This document shows positions 50,109-58,336 of a DNA stretch of 64,000 nt, in pieces (the stretch's first letter is position 1; each line of letters begins with the position of its first letter). A model generated the notes under the pieces. It had not been told where the DNA came from. It was given only the letters and a program-made list of their open reading frames with translations, and did no database searches. The stretch spans positions 30,852-94,851 of the forward strand of contig DAHXNZ010000004.1 of the NCBI GenBank assembly GCA_027365105.1, written 5' to 3'. A program made the translations under genes and the position numbers. Origin of the DNA: Thermoplasmata archaeon. Its GTDB lineage: Archaea; Thermoplasmatota; Thermoplasmata; Lutacidiplasmatales; UBA184.

Positions 50109-51524
50109 TCAGTGGCTTCGCCAGGGGAGCCGCTTCGCGAGCAGGTCGGCGAGCGCCCACTCGAGGGGTTCCGACGCGGTGACCTCGGCGAGAGGGTGGA
50201 CCGTCGCCGACCGCTGGCGGGCCGTATCCAGGTCCCGGCCGAGGGAGAGGGTGGGCAGGAGGGCCTGGAGCACCGCCTCGAGGCCCCGGGTCTCCCGTCG
50301 CGTCTCGACCGCCAGCTTGCCGTCCGGCCGGAGGTACGGGCCCTGCAGCAGTTCTCCGCTCCGCTCCGCCCACTTGCCCAGGAACTCGCCGACCCGGTCG
50401 ATTCCCGGAGGGGGGCCCTCCCGGATCCGGAGCGCCGGGCGCTCCGCCCCGGCCGTCTCCAGCACGACGACGACCCGGGAGCCGCCCGCGGCCCCGGCCG
50501 CGCCGAGGACCGAGAATCCTTCCCGCTCGAGCGCTTCGCGCATCACCCGCGCGGCCCGGGAGATCTGGGGGTAGAGGGTGTCGTCGACCACGGCGGGATC
50601 CCGGGGGAGTTCGACCACGGCCACATGGGTCCCCCGCAGCTCGCTCCGGCGCCGGGCCTCCTCGAGCGGAAGCCGGGGGGCCTGGTAGGGCACGAACCAG
50701 GTCTCGGAAGGGCAGCTGAGGTACTCCCGGGCGGCCAGGATGAAGAGGCCCAGATGGGCCCGGGACAGGGCGGAGGCCACGTTGCGTCCGGGATCCACCG
50801 GGTCCGGCAGAATGAGCGCGACCTCTCCCGGCAGCCTCGGGGGGTCCCGGGACGGGGCGTCGAGACGGGTGGGGATCGACCAGCGGCGGGCCGCCTCAAG
50901 CAGGCGCCGGAGGGTGCCGAAGCGCAGGATCAGGAGCTCCACGAGGTAGCCCGAGAAACCCTCCGTCCGGGCCTCGGAGCCGAGGATCCCGAGTCCGCGG
51001 AGGAACTGCTTGGTGAGCCGGACCTGGCCGACCATCTCCGGGGTCTGGCGGGCGGCCAGGTACTCCTGGTGGAAGGGGGTCCGGTCGACGGCCGAGATCG
51101 GCCGGGACGGGTCGTCGATCGCGTAGCCCGGCACCGCCTCGACCCGGAAGCCCTCGAAGTCGCCTCGAAGGTAGGGGTGTTCCGCATACCTCTGCTCGGG
51201 CTGGGTGACCAGCTCCCGGCCCACCGCCAGCCCCTCCTCGGCCAGGACCGGCCGGGGGGTATCGGGAGGGTAAAGGAGGAAGAGGTCGATGTCCAGCCGG
51301 TCGGCGATGAAGGTGCCCCGCGCCGCGCTGCCGGCGACGAGCGCCCGGACCAGCGGCCGTCCGCGGGACCGGGCAATGGTCTCGGCCCGTTCGACGAGCG
51401 TGCGGCGGACCCGATCGACCCGAGCCATCAGGTCCGCGGAGGGGGAGATCCGCTCGAGGACCTGCCGTTCGATCCGATCGGTGACTGCCGGCGGGGACTC
51501 CTCCGGGGGCGACGGCTCGGCCAT
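50109..51524 (-). CDS. cca: archaeal CCA-adding tRNA nucleotidyltransferase
   Basis: LVRALVAGSAARGTFIADRLDIDLFLLYP; AEHPYLRGDFEGFRVEAVPGYAID; RLTKQFLRGLGILGSEARTEGFSGYLVELLILRFG. Confidence 0.95.
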   Translation of the reverse strand: MAEPSPPEESPPAVTDRIERQVLERISPSADLMARVDRVRRTLVERAETIARSRGRPLVRALVAGSAARGTFIADRLDIDLFLLYPPDTPRPVLAEEGLAVGRELVTQPEQRYAEHPYLRGDFEGFRVEAVPGYAIDDPSRPISAVDRTPFHQEYLAARQTPEMVGQVRLTKQFLRGLGILGSEARTEGFSGYLVELLILRFGTLRRLLEAARRWSIPTRLDAPSRDPPRLPGEVALILPDPVDPGRNVASALSRAHLGLFILAAREYLSCPSETWFVPYQAPRLPLEEARRRSELRGTHVAVVELPRDPAVVDDTLYPQISRAARVMREALEREGFSVLGAAGAAGGSRVVVVLETAGAERPALRIREGPPPGIDRVGEFLGKWAERSGELLQGPYLRPDGKLAVETRRETRGLEAVLQALLPTLSLGRDLDTARQRSATVHPLAEVTASEPLEWALADLLAKRLPWRSH

Positions 51525-51614
51525 CGCGTTGGGCACGCTCCGGGGCGCATGAAAGGTTGCCGTCGGGGGGGAGTTGGCGCTAAGGGCGGGCCGGTCCTGG
51601 CTGGGGCAGGGGCC

Positions 51615-52721
51615 ATGGCGACCCACGATCCATTGTTCGAGCCGCTCCCGGACGGCAAGGTCCGATGCACCGCCTGTGCCCGGTACTGCACCCTCCCCGA
51701 GGGAGCCCGGGGGTTCTGCTTCGTCCGGCAGAACGTCGGGGGCCGGCTCGAGCTTCTCACCTACGGGCGGGTGGCGGCCCTCCAGGTCGATCCGGTCGAG
51801 AAGAAGCCGCTCGCCCACTACCGCCCCGGGACCCGGGTGCTTTCGCTCGGGACCTCCGGGTGCAACTGGCGCTGCCAGTACTGTCAGAACTGGGAGATCT
51901 CGCAGGAGCGCGAAGTGGCCGGCCGCCCGCTCGCCCCGGCCGACGCGATCCGCCTCGCGATCCGGCACGGCTGCTCCGGGGTCACCTTCACCTACAACGA
52001 ACCGGCGATCTTCGCGGAGTACGCCCGGGACATCATGCGGGCGGCCCACGGGGCCGGGCTCTTCACGAGCTTCGTGACCAACGGCTACCTCTCCCCGGAG
52101 GCCCTGGAGTTCCTTCACGGAGACCTCGACGCCATCAGCATCGACTTCAAGGGGAGCGGAGCGGCCGGATTCCTCCGAAAATACGTGGCGGCCAAGGGCC
52201 CCGGCCCGATCTTCGAGACCATGGAGACGCTGCGCCGTGAGGGGGTCCACGTCGAGGTGACCGATCTGATTGTCCCCCAGGTCGGAGAGGACCCCGAGGC
52301 GCTCCGAGAGCTGGCCCGCCGGATCGGGCAGCGGCTCGGGCCCGAAACCCCCCTCCACCTGCTGCGCTGGCACCCCGATTACCGCATGCTCGACCTGCCG
52401 CCGACCCCACTCCCAACCCTCGAGCGTCTCCACGCGATTGCCCGCTCGGAAGGACTCCAGTTCGTCTACCTGGGCAACGTCGGCCGCCACCCCCTCGGCC
52501 ACACCTACTGCCCGAACTGCGGGGCGTGCGTGGTGGAACGCGAGGGATTCGCCCTGAGGTCATGGGAGCTGACCGAATCGAATGCGTGCCGACGCTGCGG
52601 CGCGCAGCTTCCGATCGTCGGGCGGCCCCCGGAGCGGTACGTCCCGGTCGGCCCCCGGCCGATCTCCGAACCCTGGGTCGGCTCCGGGCGTCTCCCCGGT
52701 CCGGGCCGGCGCGGGGGGTAG
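51615..52721 (+). CDS. amrS: AmmeMemoRadiSam-type radical SAM enzyme (AmrS-like)
   Basis: CTACARYCTLPEGARGFCFVRQN; LGTSGCNWRCQYCQNWEISQ; GVTFTYNEPAIFAEYARD; C-term CPNCGACVVERE / CRRCGAQL. Confidence 0.93.
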   Translation: MATHDPLFEPLPDGKVRCTACARYCTLPEGARGFCFVRQNVGGRLELLTYGRVAALQVDPVEKKPLAHYRPGTRVLSLGTSGCNWRCQYCQNWEISQEREVAGRPLAPADAIRLAIRHGCSGVTFTYNEPAIFAEYARDIMRAAHGAGLFTSFVTNGYLSPEALEFLHGDLDAISIDFKGSGAAGFLRKYVAAKGPGPIFETMETLRREGVHVEVTDLIVPQVGEDPEALRELARRIGQRLGPETPLHLLRWHPDYRMLDLPPTPLPTLERLHAIARSEGLQFVYLGNVGRHPLGHTYCPNCGACVVEREGFALRSWELTESNACRRCGAQLPIVGRPPERYVPVGPRPISEPWVGSGRLPGPGRRGG

Positions 52722-52727
52722 CCCCCC

Positions 52728-53729
52728 GTGCGGCGCGAGGGGGCGATCGCGGCCCTTGGTTTCCTGCTGGTCGTCGTGGCGTGGGGGTTCAACTATCCGT
52801 TCCTCCGGCTCGGCACCGAGTTCGCCCTCCCGGCCTTCCTGTTCTTCCTGCGGGCCCTCGCCGGCCTCCTGTTCGTGATCCCGCTCCTTCGGGGGCTCGG
52901 CTGGCAGGTCGCGCTCCCCCGACGGCAGGTCGTTCGGGCCCTCGCTATCGGGGCCATCGGGTACGGGGCGTTCTTCCTCTTCTGGGGATATGCCGCGGCC
53001 GGGGTCCCGCCCGGCGAGGCCAGCGTGTTCATCTATCTCTTCCCGATCTGGGTGCTCCTGCTATCGGTCCCGCTCCTCGGTCAACGACCCCTCCCCCTCC
53101 AGCTCGCGGGGGTTTTCCTCGGGTTCGGCGGCGTCGTGCTCGTGGCCGGGGTGGGAACCCGGGCGCTCGGGGGCAGCCCGGGCGATCTCCTTCTGCTGAC
53201 CGCGGCCGGGGCCTGCTGGGCGATCGGAACGGTCCTCAGCAAGCGGGCCTTCGGCCGGTTCGAGATGGTGACCGCCAACGCGTGGCAGCTGGCGGCCGGA
53301 ACCGCGGTTCTCGGCGGGGTCGGCTTCGCCACCGAGCCGTGGGGTTCGATCCAGTGGACCGGGGACCTCCTCGTGGTGGTGGCCTGGTCCGGGATCCTGG
53401 GAACCGGGGCGGCCTACCTGATTTGGTACTACCTGCTCGCCCACAACTCGGCAGGTCCGCTGAGCGCGTTTACGTTCCTGGTCGTTGTCGTGGCGTGGGT
53501 CGGATCGATCACCCTGTTCCAGGAATCGATCGATCCCGTCCAAGTGGCCGGGGTCGCCTTGATCCTGATTGCCTTGTATCTGGTGGGTCGAGGGGGGACC
53601 CGGGAGCCCGCACGGCCGCCCGAGGGCCTCCGCCCCGGCCCGGAATACGGTCAGTCCCGGCCGGGGGAAACCCGTATCCACGACAGGAGTTTGTCCGAGT
53701 GCTCCGGCGAGGAGAGGATAATCGCGTAG
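52728..53729 (+). CDS. DMT/EamA-family transporter
   Basis: About 10 TM segments in two EamA-like halves. Confidence 0.9.
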   Translation: MRREGAIAALGFLLVVVAWGFNYPFLRLGTEFALPAFLFFLRALAGLLFVIPLLRGLGWQVALPRRQVVRALAIGAIGYGAFFLFWGYAAAGVPPGEASVFIYLFPIWVLLLSVPLLGQRPLPLQLAGVFLGFGGVVLVAGVGTRALGGSPGDLLLLTAAGACWAIGTVLSKRAFGRFEMVTANAWQLAAGTAVLGGVGFATEPWGSIQWTGDLLVVVAWSGILGTGAAYLIWYYLLAHNSAGPLSAFTFLVVVVAWVGSITLFQESIDPVQVAGVALILIALYLVGRGGTREPARPPEGLRPGPEYGQSRPGETRIHDRSLSECSGEERIIA

Positions 53730-54760
53730 TCGCCGGGTCGGAACTGAGTCTCGATCGGGGGTCCGATCGTCACGGTGTAGGCGGCGTCCCGCCGCGCGGC
53801 ATCCTTCGTGGTGGCGGGGTAGGCCCTCCCGACGAGGATCGCCCCGGTCTCGACCCGGACGATCCGGGCGGCCTCGTCGAACGGCCGGCCCGCCAGCGGG
53901 CTGCGCTCCCCGACCAAAAACTGCTCCAGCGCCGGCCCGTAGGCGGTCGTGGTGAAGACGTCGATCACCTTGGCCACCTCCGGCTGGAGCGCCGCGGCCG
54001 ACACGAGGCGGCCCCCCATCTCGGAAGGGCTGATGACCCAGGTGACCCCGGCGGCCTGCAGGGTCTCCTTGAGTTGCTCCCGAAGGACTGCCACCACGAT
54101 CCGGAGCCCCGGGCAGAGTTCCTTCAGGATGAGCGCCGTCATCACATTCCGGGCGTCGTCATCGCTGGCCACGATCGCTTCGCGGGCCTCGCGGATGTTC
54201 AGCAGGGCGAGGGAGGTCCGCTCCGAGTAGTCGCCGAAGGCGACGAAGATGTCCGATTCTCGGGACGGGGAGAGGGTTCGACCATTCGCATGGCGGGCCT
54301 CCCGGAGAAAACTGGTGATGAACGTCCGGATCTCCGCAAGGTTCTCCTGCCGCCGGGTCATGATCGCCACCTTCCGGCCCTGGAGCAGGAGTTCCTGGAG
54401 GGCCGCCTTCGAGACCGGTGTCCACCCCAGGAGCAGGGTGTGGCCACTCATCCGGGTTCCATCTACGCCGAGCAACTCTTCCTCCTTCACCTGCAGTGAG
54501 ATGAGGGTGATATTGGAGACGGTATACCCGACGATGCCGATCGTGGCGATCATGAGGATCATGGCAAAGCCGCGGGCGTACCAGTTGGACGGGGTCACAT
54601 CACCGTAGCCGACGGTCGAGAGGGTCGTGAGGGCCCAGTAGATGCTGGTGGGCAGCGACGTCGGCTCCGTCAGCATGAACCCGATGACGGAGAAGAAGAA
54701 GACTCCCAAGATGACCGCCAGGAGCTTCCAGACCCGAAGCAAAACCCGCGATATGCGCAT
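53651..54760 (-). CDS. potassium channel with TrkA-N/RCK-type cytoplasmic domain
   Basis: SIYWALTTLSTVGYGDVTPSNWYAR selectivity filter; HTLLLGWTPVSKAALQELLLQG; TrkA-C-like C-term. Confidence 0.92.
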   Translation of the reverse strand: MRISRVLLRVWKLLAVILGVFFFSVIGFMLTEPTSLPTSIYWALTTLSTVGYGDVTPSNWYARGFAMILMIATIGIVGYTVSNITLISLQVKEEELLGVDGTRMSGHTLLLGWTPVSKAALQELLLQGRKVAIMTRRQENLAEIRTFITSFLREARHANGRTLSPSRESDIFVAFGDYSERTSLALLNIREAREAIVASDDDARNVMTALILKELCPGLRIVVAVLREQLKETLQAAGVTWVISPSEMGGRLVSAAALQPEVAKVIDVFTTTAYGPALEQFLVGERSPLAGRPFDEAARIVRVETGAILVGRAYPATTKDAARRDAAYTVTIGPPIETQFRPGDYAIILSSPEHSDKLLSWIRVSPGRD

Positions 54761-55207
54761 CGGCCGAAGAGGCTCCCCGGAGGTAAAACCCTTGGTGTCG
54801 TGTGGATCCGGCCCGTCGATCTCCCCATGGCTTCAGGGGAAGGCAAGGGCTCGATCCCGTAGGGTTCGATCCCTCGCGGCACCCCGGCCACGGCCTGGTG
54901 ATGACCCTCGAGCCGTCGCCAGCCTCCGTTGGTCACGGGACCCTCCACGGGAAGGGTGGCCGTTCGGGTGAGGTTCCGGAATCCGGCGCTCCGACCCGGA
55001 TGCGGGGAGAGCCTCGTGCGGACCCGGGGGCAGGCCACGGCGAGCCCGCTCACGAGGGGATAGGGGCTGTCGGGGTCCACCCCAAGCCAATCTGGATCCG
55101 GACGGGCTAAGGCCGCCCGAGGCCGTCCAGCTCAGACGTGAGAGCGGGCGAGAGAATGGAAGATACCGGGGCTATGATCGTTCCACCACCGGTTGCGTTT
55201 CGCGGGG

Positions 55208-55717
55208 TCACGAGTCCGGGCCGAAAGGCGGTCCTACCGAGACTTTCTCGGCGGCTCGTTCGAGCTTGTCGAGGCAGTTGTTCCAGCCGGGGACCAGCTG
55301 GTCGTAGACGTGTGGGGCGCCCTTCCGGAGTTCGTCGAGCCTTTCATGGACGACGGAGATGTGAGTCTGTCCATGGGGCTCCGGCCATAGTCGAATCGTG
55401 ACGAGAGTGTCATAGGATTCCCCCTTCTGCGGCTCGGTCCCGACAAACGCCCAGCGGAAGACGAGCTCCTCGGGCGGTTCGATCTTGAGGAACTGTCCCT
55501 CGAACTTTCCAGTGCTCACCCCGTTCCGGGAGTGCCAGACCTCGAGCCGGCCACCGACCCGGGGTTCGGCCAGGACCCGGTCGACCGTAAGATCGTCCGG
55601 CGCTATCCACTGGCGGATGAGGTCCGGATCAAGAAAGGCGCGGAAGACGCGGTGGGGCGAGGCGTGAAGGACTCGGTCGATCCGGAGGACGGTCGCTGGA
55701 CCTTCCGGCCGGTTCAT
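55208..55717 (-). CDS. SRPBCC/AHSA1-family protein
   Basis: IDRVLHASPHRVFRAFLDPDLIRQWIAPDDLTVDRVLAEPRVGGRLEVWH...ISVVHERL. Confidence 0.92.
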   Translation of the reverse strand: MNRPEGPATVLRIDRVLHASPHRVFRAFLDPDLIRQWIAPDDLTVDRVLAEPRVGGRLEVWHSRNGVSTGKFEGQFLKIEPPEELVFRWAFVGTEPQKGESYDTLVTIRLWPEPHGQTHISVVHERLDELRKGAPHVYDQLVPGWNNCLDKLERAAEKVSVGPPFGPDS

Positions 55718-56043
55718 GGCTTCCTACCCCCCCGGGGCCGTCTCTCTTCGGAGAGGGCTTCGTCCATCCGGTTCAGGCCCTCCTCCCAGAACCGCTCGTA
55801 GTATGAAAGCCACACCGCGGCCTCCCGAAGCCCATGGCCTTGGATGGAGTAGATGTGCTGCCGCCCTGACTTGCGCAGGCTGACCACTCCCGAGTTCAGG
55901 AGCAGGCGTAGCTGCTTCGAGACGGCCGGCTGGGACATCTGGGAGAGCTGAGCGAGTTCGTTCACCGAACGTTCGCCGTGACGAAGGGCATCGAGGAGCC
56001 GTCGACGCGACGGCTCGGCCAGGAGCTGGAAGGTGTCGCTCAC
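55714..56043 (-). CDS. ArsR-family HTH regulator
   Basis: FQLLAEPSRRRLLDALRHGERSVNELAQLSQMSQPAVSKQLRLLLNSGVVSLRKSGRQHIYSI; ATGA overlap with the AHSA1 gene. Confidence 0.93.
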   Translation of the reverse strand: MSDTFQLLAEPSRRRLLDALRHGERSVNELAQLSQMSQPAVSKQLRLLLNSGVVSLRKSGRQHIYSIQGHGLREAAVWLSYYERFWEEGLNRMDEALSEERRPRGGRKP

Positions 56044-56052
56044 GAAGGTTGT

Positions 56053-56084
56053 ATGCACAAGTGGATATATATCTGCAAATGCAT
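56053..56084. promoter_or_regulatory. concentric dyad around a TATA element, candidate ArsR operator
   Basis: ATGCA-N6-GATATATATC-N6-TGCAT; both inverted repeats centre on 56068.5, between divergent genes. Confidence 0.5.
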
Positions 56085-56148
56085 TCGTTGAAGGGTCCGG
56101 GACGTCGTTCCGGTCTCGCGAGTCTCCACAAACTGGGGTGTCCGGAAG

Positions 56149-56742
56149 ATGCGAAGAGTCACTGCGAACGTGTACATGACCCTGGACGGACGTGGCGCTT
56201 TCCCGAAGTATCCGGGTTCGGACCGGCCGACCCGGACCGCGAACGCCCTCTTCCGCCACATGTGGATTGCACGATACGGTGACGTCACCACCGTGGTCAT
56301 GGGCCGACGATCGTTCCTGGGCCATCGGCGAGTCTGGTCCTCGAAGGCTCGGAAACCCAGCGATCCGAAGTTCCGGCACGACTACTCCCGCTACCTCGAC
56401 CACGTCGATAAGGTGTGCCTTTCGCGTCGGCTCAAGTCGCCGGGATGGCCGAACTCCCGAATCATGAAAGGGGACCTGTCCAAGATCGTGGCGGGTCTGC
56501 GGCGAGAAAAGGGAGGGAACATCATGATCGAAGGCGGCCCCCGTCTGATCCAAGAGGTGCTCCGTCGCCGGCTTGCGGACGATTACTGGTTCTTCATCAT
56601 GCCGGTGGTGTACGGCAAGGGTCCTCGGTACTGGGGGGCGATGACCGAACAAAACACCCTCAAACTCCTCGAAGTAAAGCGCGGCGAGGATGGGGAAATC
56701 ATGCTTCATTACGAGGCCGTCCGATCGCTGGGGGTTGAGTGA
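56149..56742 (+). CDS. RibD C-terminal/dihydrofolate reductase-like protein
   Basis: VTANVYMTLDGRGAFPKYPG; VVMGRRSFL; GGNIMIEGGPRLIQEVLRRRLADDYWFFIMPVVYGKGPRYW. Confidence 0.9.
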   Translation: MRRVTANVYMTLDGRGAFPKYPGSDRPTRTANALFRHMWIARYGDVTTVVMGRRSFLGHRRVWSSKARKPSDPKFRHDYSRYLDHVDKVCLSRRLKSPGWPNSRIMKGDLSKIVAGLRREKGGNIMIEGGPRLIQEVLRRRLADDYWFFIMPVVYGKGPRYWGAMTEQNTLKLLEVKRGEDGEIMLHYEAVRSLGVE

Positions 56743-57508
56743 ATCGGGGCCGCTGTCCAAGGCCCCCCTTGGGACGGAGTCGGTGTGGGCCGTCGGTGGC
56801 AATCTGTGAGATCCACATGCGCCGGGCCGGGACTCTTGACGACCCGCGACTCACCGATGGGATCGGCGAGTGAGGGACGGTCCTCGGGACCGTGAAGCCT
56901 CGGACCGAGGCTGATGTCCGATGGTTCGCCCACTCCCGGCAGCCCGGGATTCAGCGGGCCGGACCCCCCTTCCCCACACAATCCCCACTTTCGGCAGTCC
57001 TGCGCAATGCGGCTCCGTCCGCTCCCCCTCCCGCAGCGGATCGACGAGCCCGCCGGGGGATGCTCCGCTTCGAAGTTCGTCGAGGAGGATGGGATGATCC
57101 CAACCTCGAAAGACCACCCGGAGTGGGTTCACCGTTGGCCCGGATCGGAGGTCGATCCCTTCACGGGCCGCATCGACCGGGTTCCAAAGTCGGTGGGGTC
57201 CGAGGCCCCGAGGTCGGCGGCTGGTCGCACCCCCGTCTCGGCGCAGCTCGTGACCGGCAATCTGAGGGAGGGCGTCATGGGACCCTGAGTCATTCCGGCA
57301 CGACACTCGAGCATGCGCAGGGCCCAGGTTGGCCGGTCCCGGATCCAGGCGAATCTGCTCGACCGGTTGCGGCTCGCCGGCCGAGAACTGGGCCCCAACG
57401 GTCGAACTCTTCCGAGGAAGTCTGCAGGGAGCTCTTCCGGGAACCGCCCGGCCGGTCGATGCCTCCTGGCGGCGAGTGAGCAGTCGGGGGGGTGGGAGAA
57501 TGGGTCGA

Positions 57509-57591
57509 TGCCGGGGCCAGGATTTGAACCTGGGAACTCCTGCGAGAGCAGATCTTGAGTCTGCCGCCTTTGGCCGCTCGGCCACCCCGGC
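57509..57591 (-). tRNA. tRNA-Leu(CAA)
   Basis: Minus strand GCCGGGGTGGCCGAGCGGCCAAAGGCGGCAGACTCAAGATCTGCTCTCGCAGGAGTTCCCAGGTTCAAATCCTGGCCCCGGCA; perfect 7-bp acceptor stem, loop CTCAAGA, long variable arm. Confidence 0.96.
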
Positions 57592-57617
57592 GTTGCCGTC
57601 CACCTACGGCCGCCCGC

Positions 57618-58052
57618 TTATTCCTCTTCCGGCTCCTCGGATTCGGCCAGCTCTTCGGTCGCCTCCTCCGCCGGGACGACCGCAGTGGAGGGTACCTCGA
57701 GTCCCCTGGGGATACTCCCCGGCGCCGGACCCGTCTGGAGCGGGGTGCGTCGGATGCGGCCGCAGACCAGGCAGGACCGGACTCTGCAGCCTCGACGCAG
57801 TCGGGTCCGGACCGTCCGCCCTTCGACCCAGAGCGAAGAGCAGGATCGACAGTACCGTTCCCGGTAGGCCGGGGCGATACGGACCGTGTAGCGCGTTCCG
57901 ATCCGGCGGGCCAGGCGGACGTAGCGATGGCCCTGCGCAAGGTCTCCGCCGGGGCGACCCTCGGCCTCGGCGAGCACGAAAAGGGCCCCGACTCGCTCCC
58001 GGGCGATTCGAACCATGACCGCGGTTCGCCGGCCCCTGCGACCGCGGTTCAT
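57618..58052 (-). CDS. rnp4: RNase P protein component 4 (Rpp21-like)
   Basis: VRIARERVGALFVLAEAE...GHRYVRLARRIGTRYTVRIAPAYRERYCRSCSSLW...CRVRSCLVCGRIRRTP. Confidence 0.88.
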   Translation of the reverse strand: MNRGRRGRRTAVMVRIARERVGALFVLAEAEGRPGGDLAQGHRYVRLARRIGTRYTVRIAPAYRERYCRSCSSLWVEGRTVRTRLRRGCRVRSCLVCGRIRRTPLQTGPAPGSIPRGLEVPSTAVVPAEEATEELAESEEPEEE

Positions 58053-58321
58053 GGCGGCTGAGGCTCCTGGCAGACCGGGCAGTAGCGGGCCGGTTCGGCA
58101 ATCCAGTTGTAGCACCGGGGGCAACTTTTGGACCGGGGCGGAGGGGGCGGAGGGGGTAGGGGGGGACTCGATACCAGTTGCGGGGGCGGAGGCAGGGGAG
58201 GCGCCGGCGGCAGTGTGGCCCGGGGCAGCGGGGGGCTGGGCGGCGGGATCGTGAATCCGCACTTGGCGCAGAACAGGGTTCCCTCCGGGGCAAGTTCCCC
58301 ACAGTGGAGACAGACTCCCAT
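58049..58321 (-). CDS. double zinc-ribbon protein with proline-rich linker
   Basis: CLHCGELAPEGTLFCAKCGF, ~45 aa of mostly Pro, then CPRCYNWIAEPARYCPVCQEP; ATGA overlap with rnp4. Confidence 0.8.
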   Translation of the reverse strand: MGVCLHCGELAPEGTLFCAKCGFTIPPPSPPLPRATLPPAPPLPPPPQLVSSPPLPPPPPPPRSKSCPRCYNWIAEPARYCPVCQEPQPP

Positions 58322-58336
58322 GCCCAGGCAAACTAT

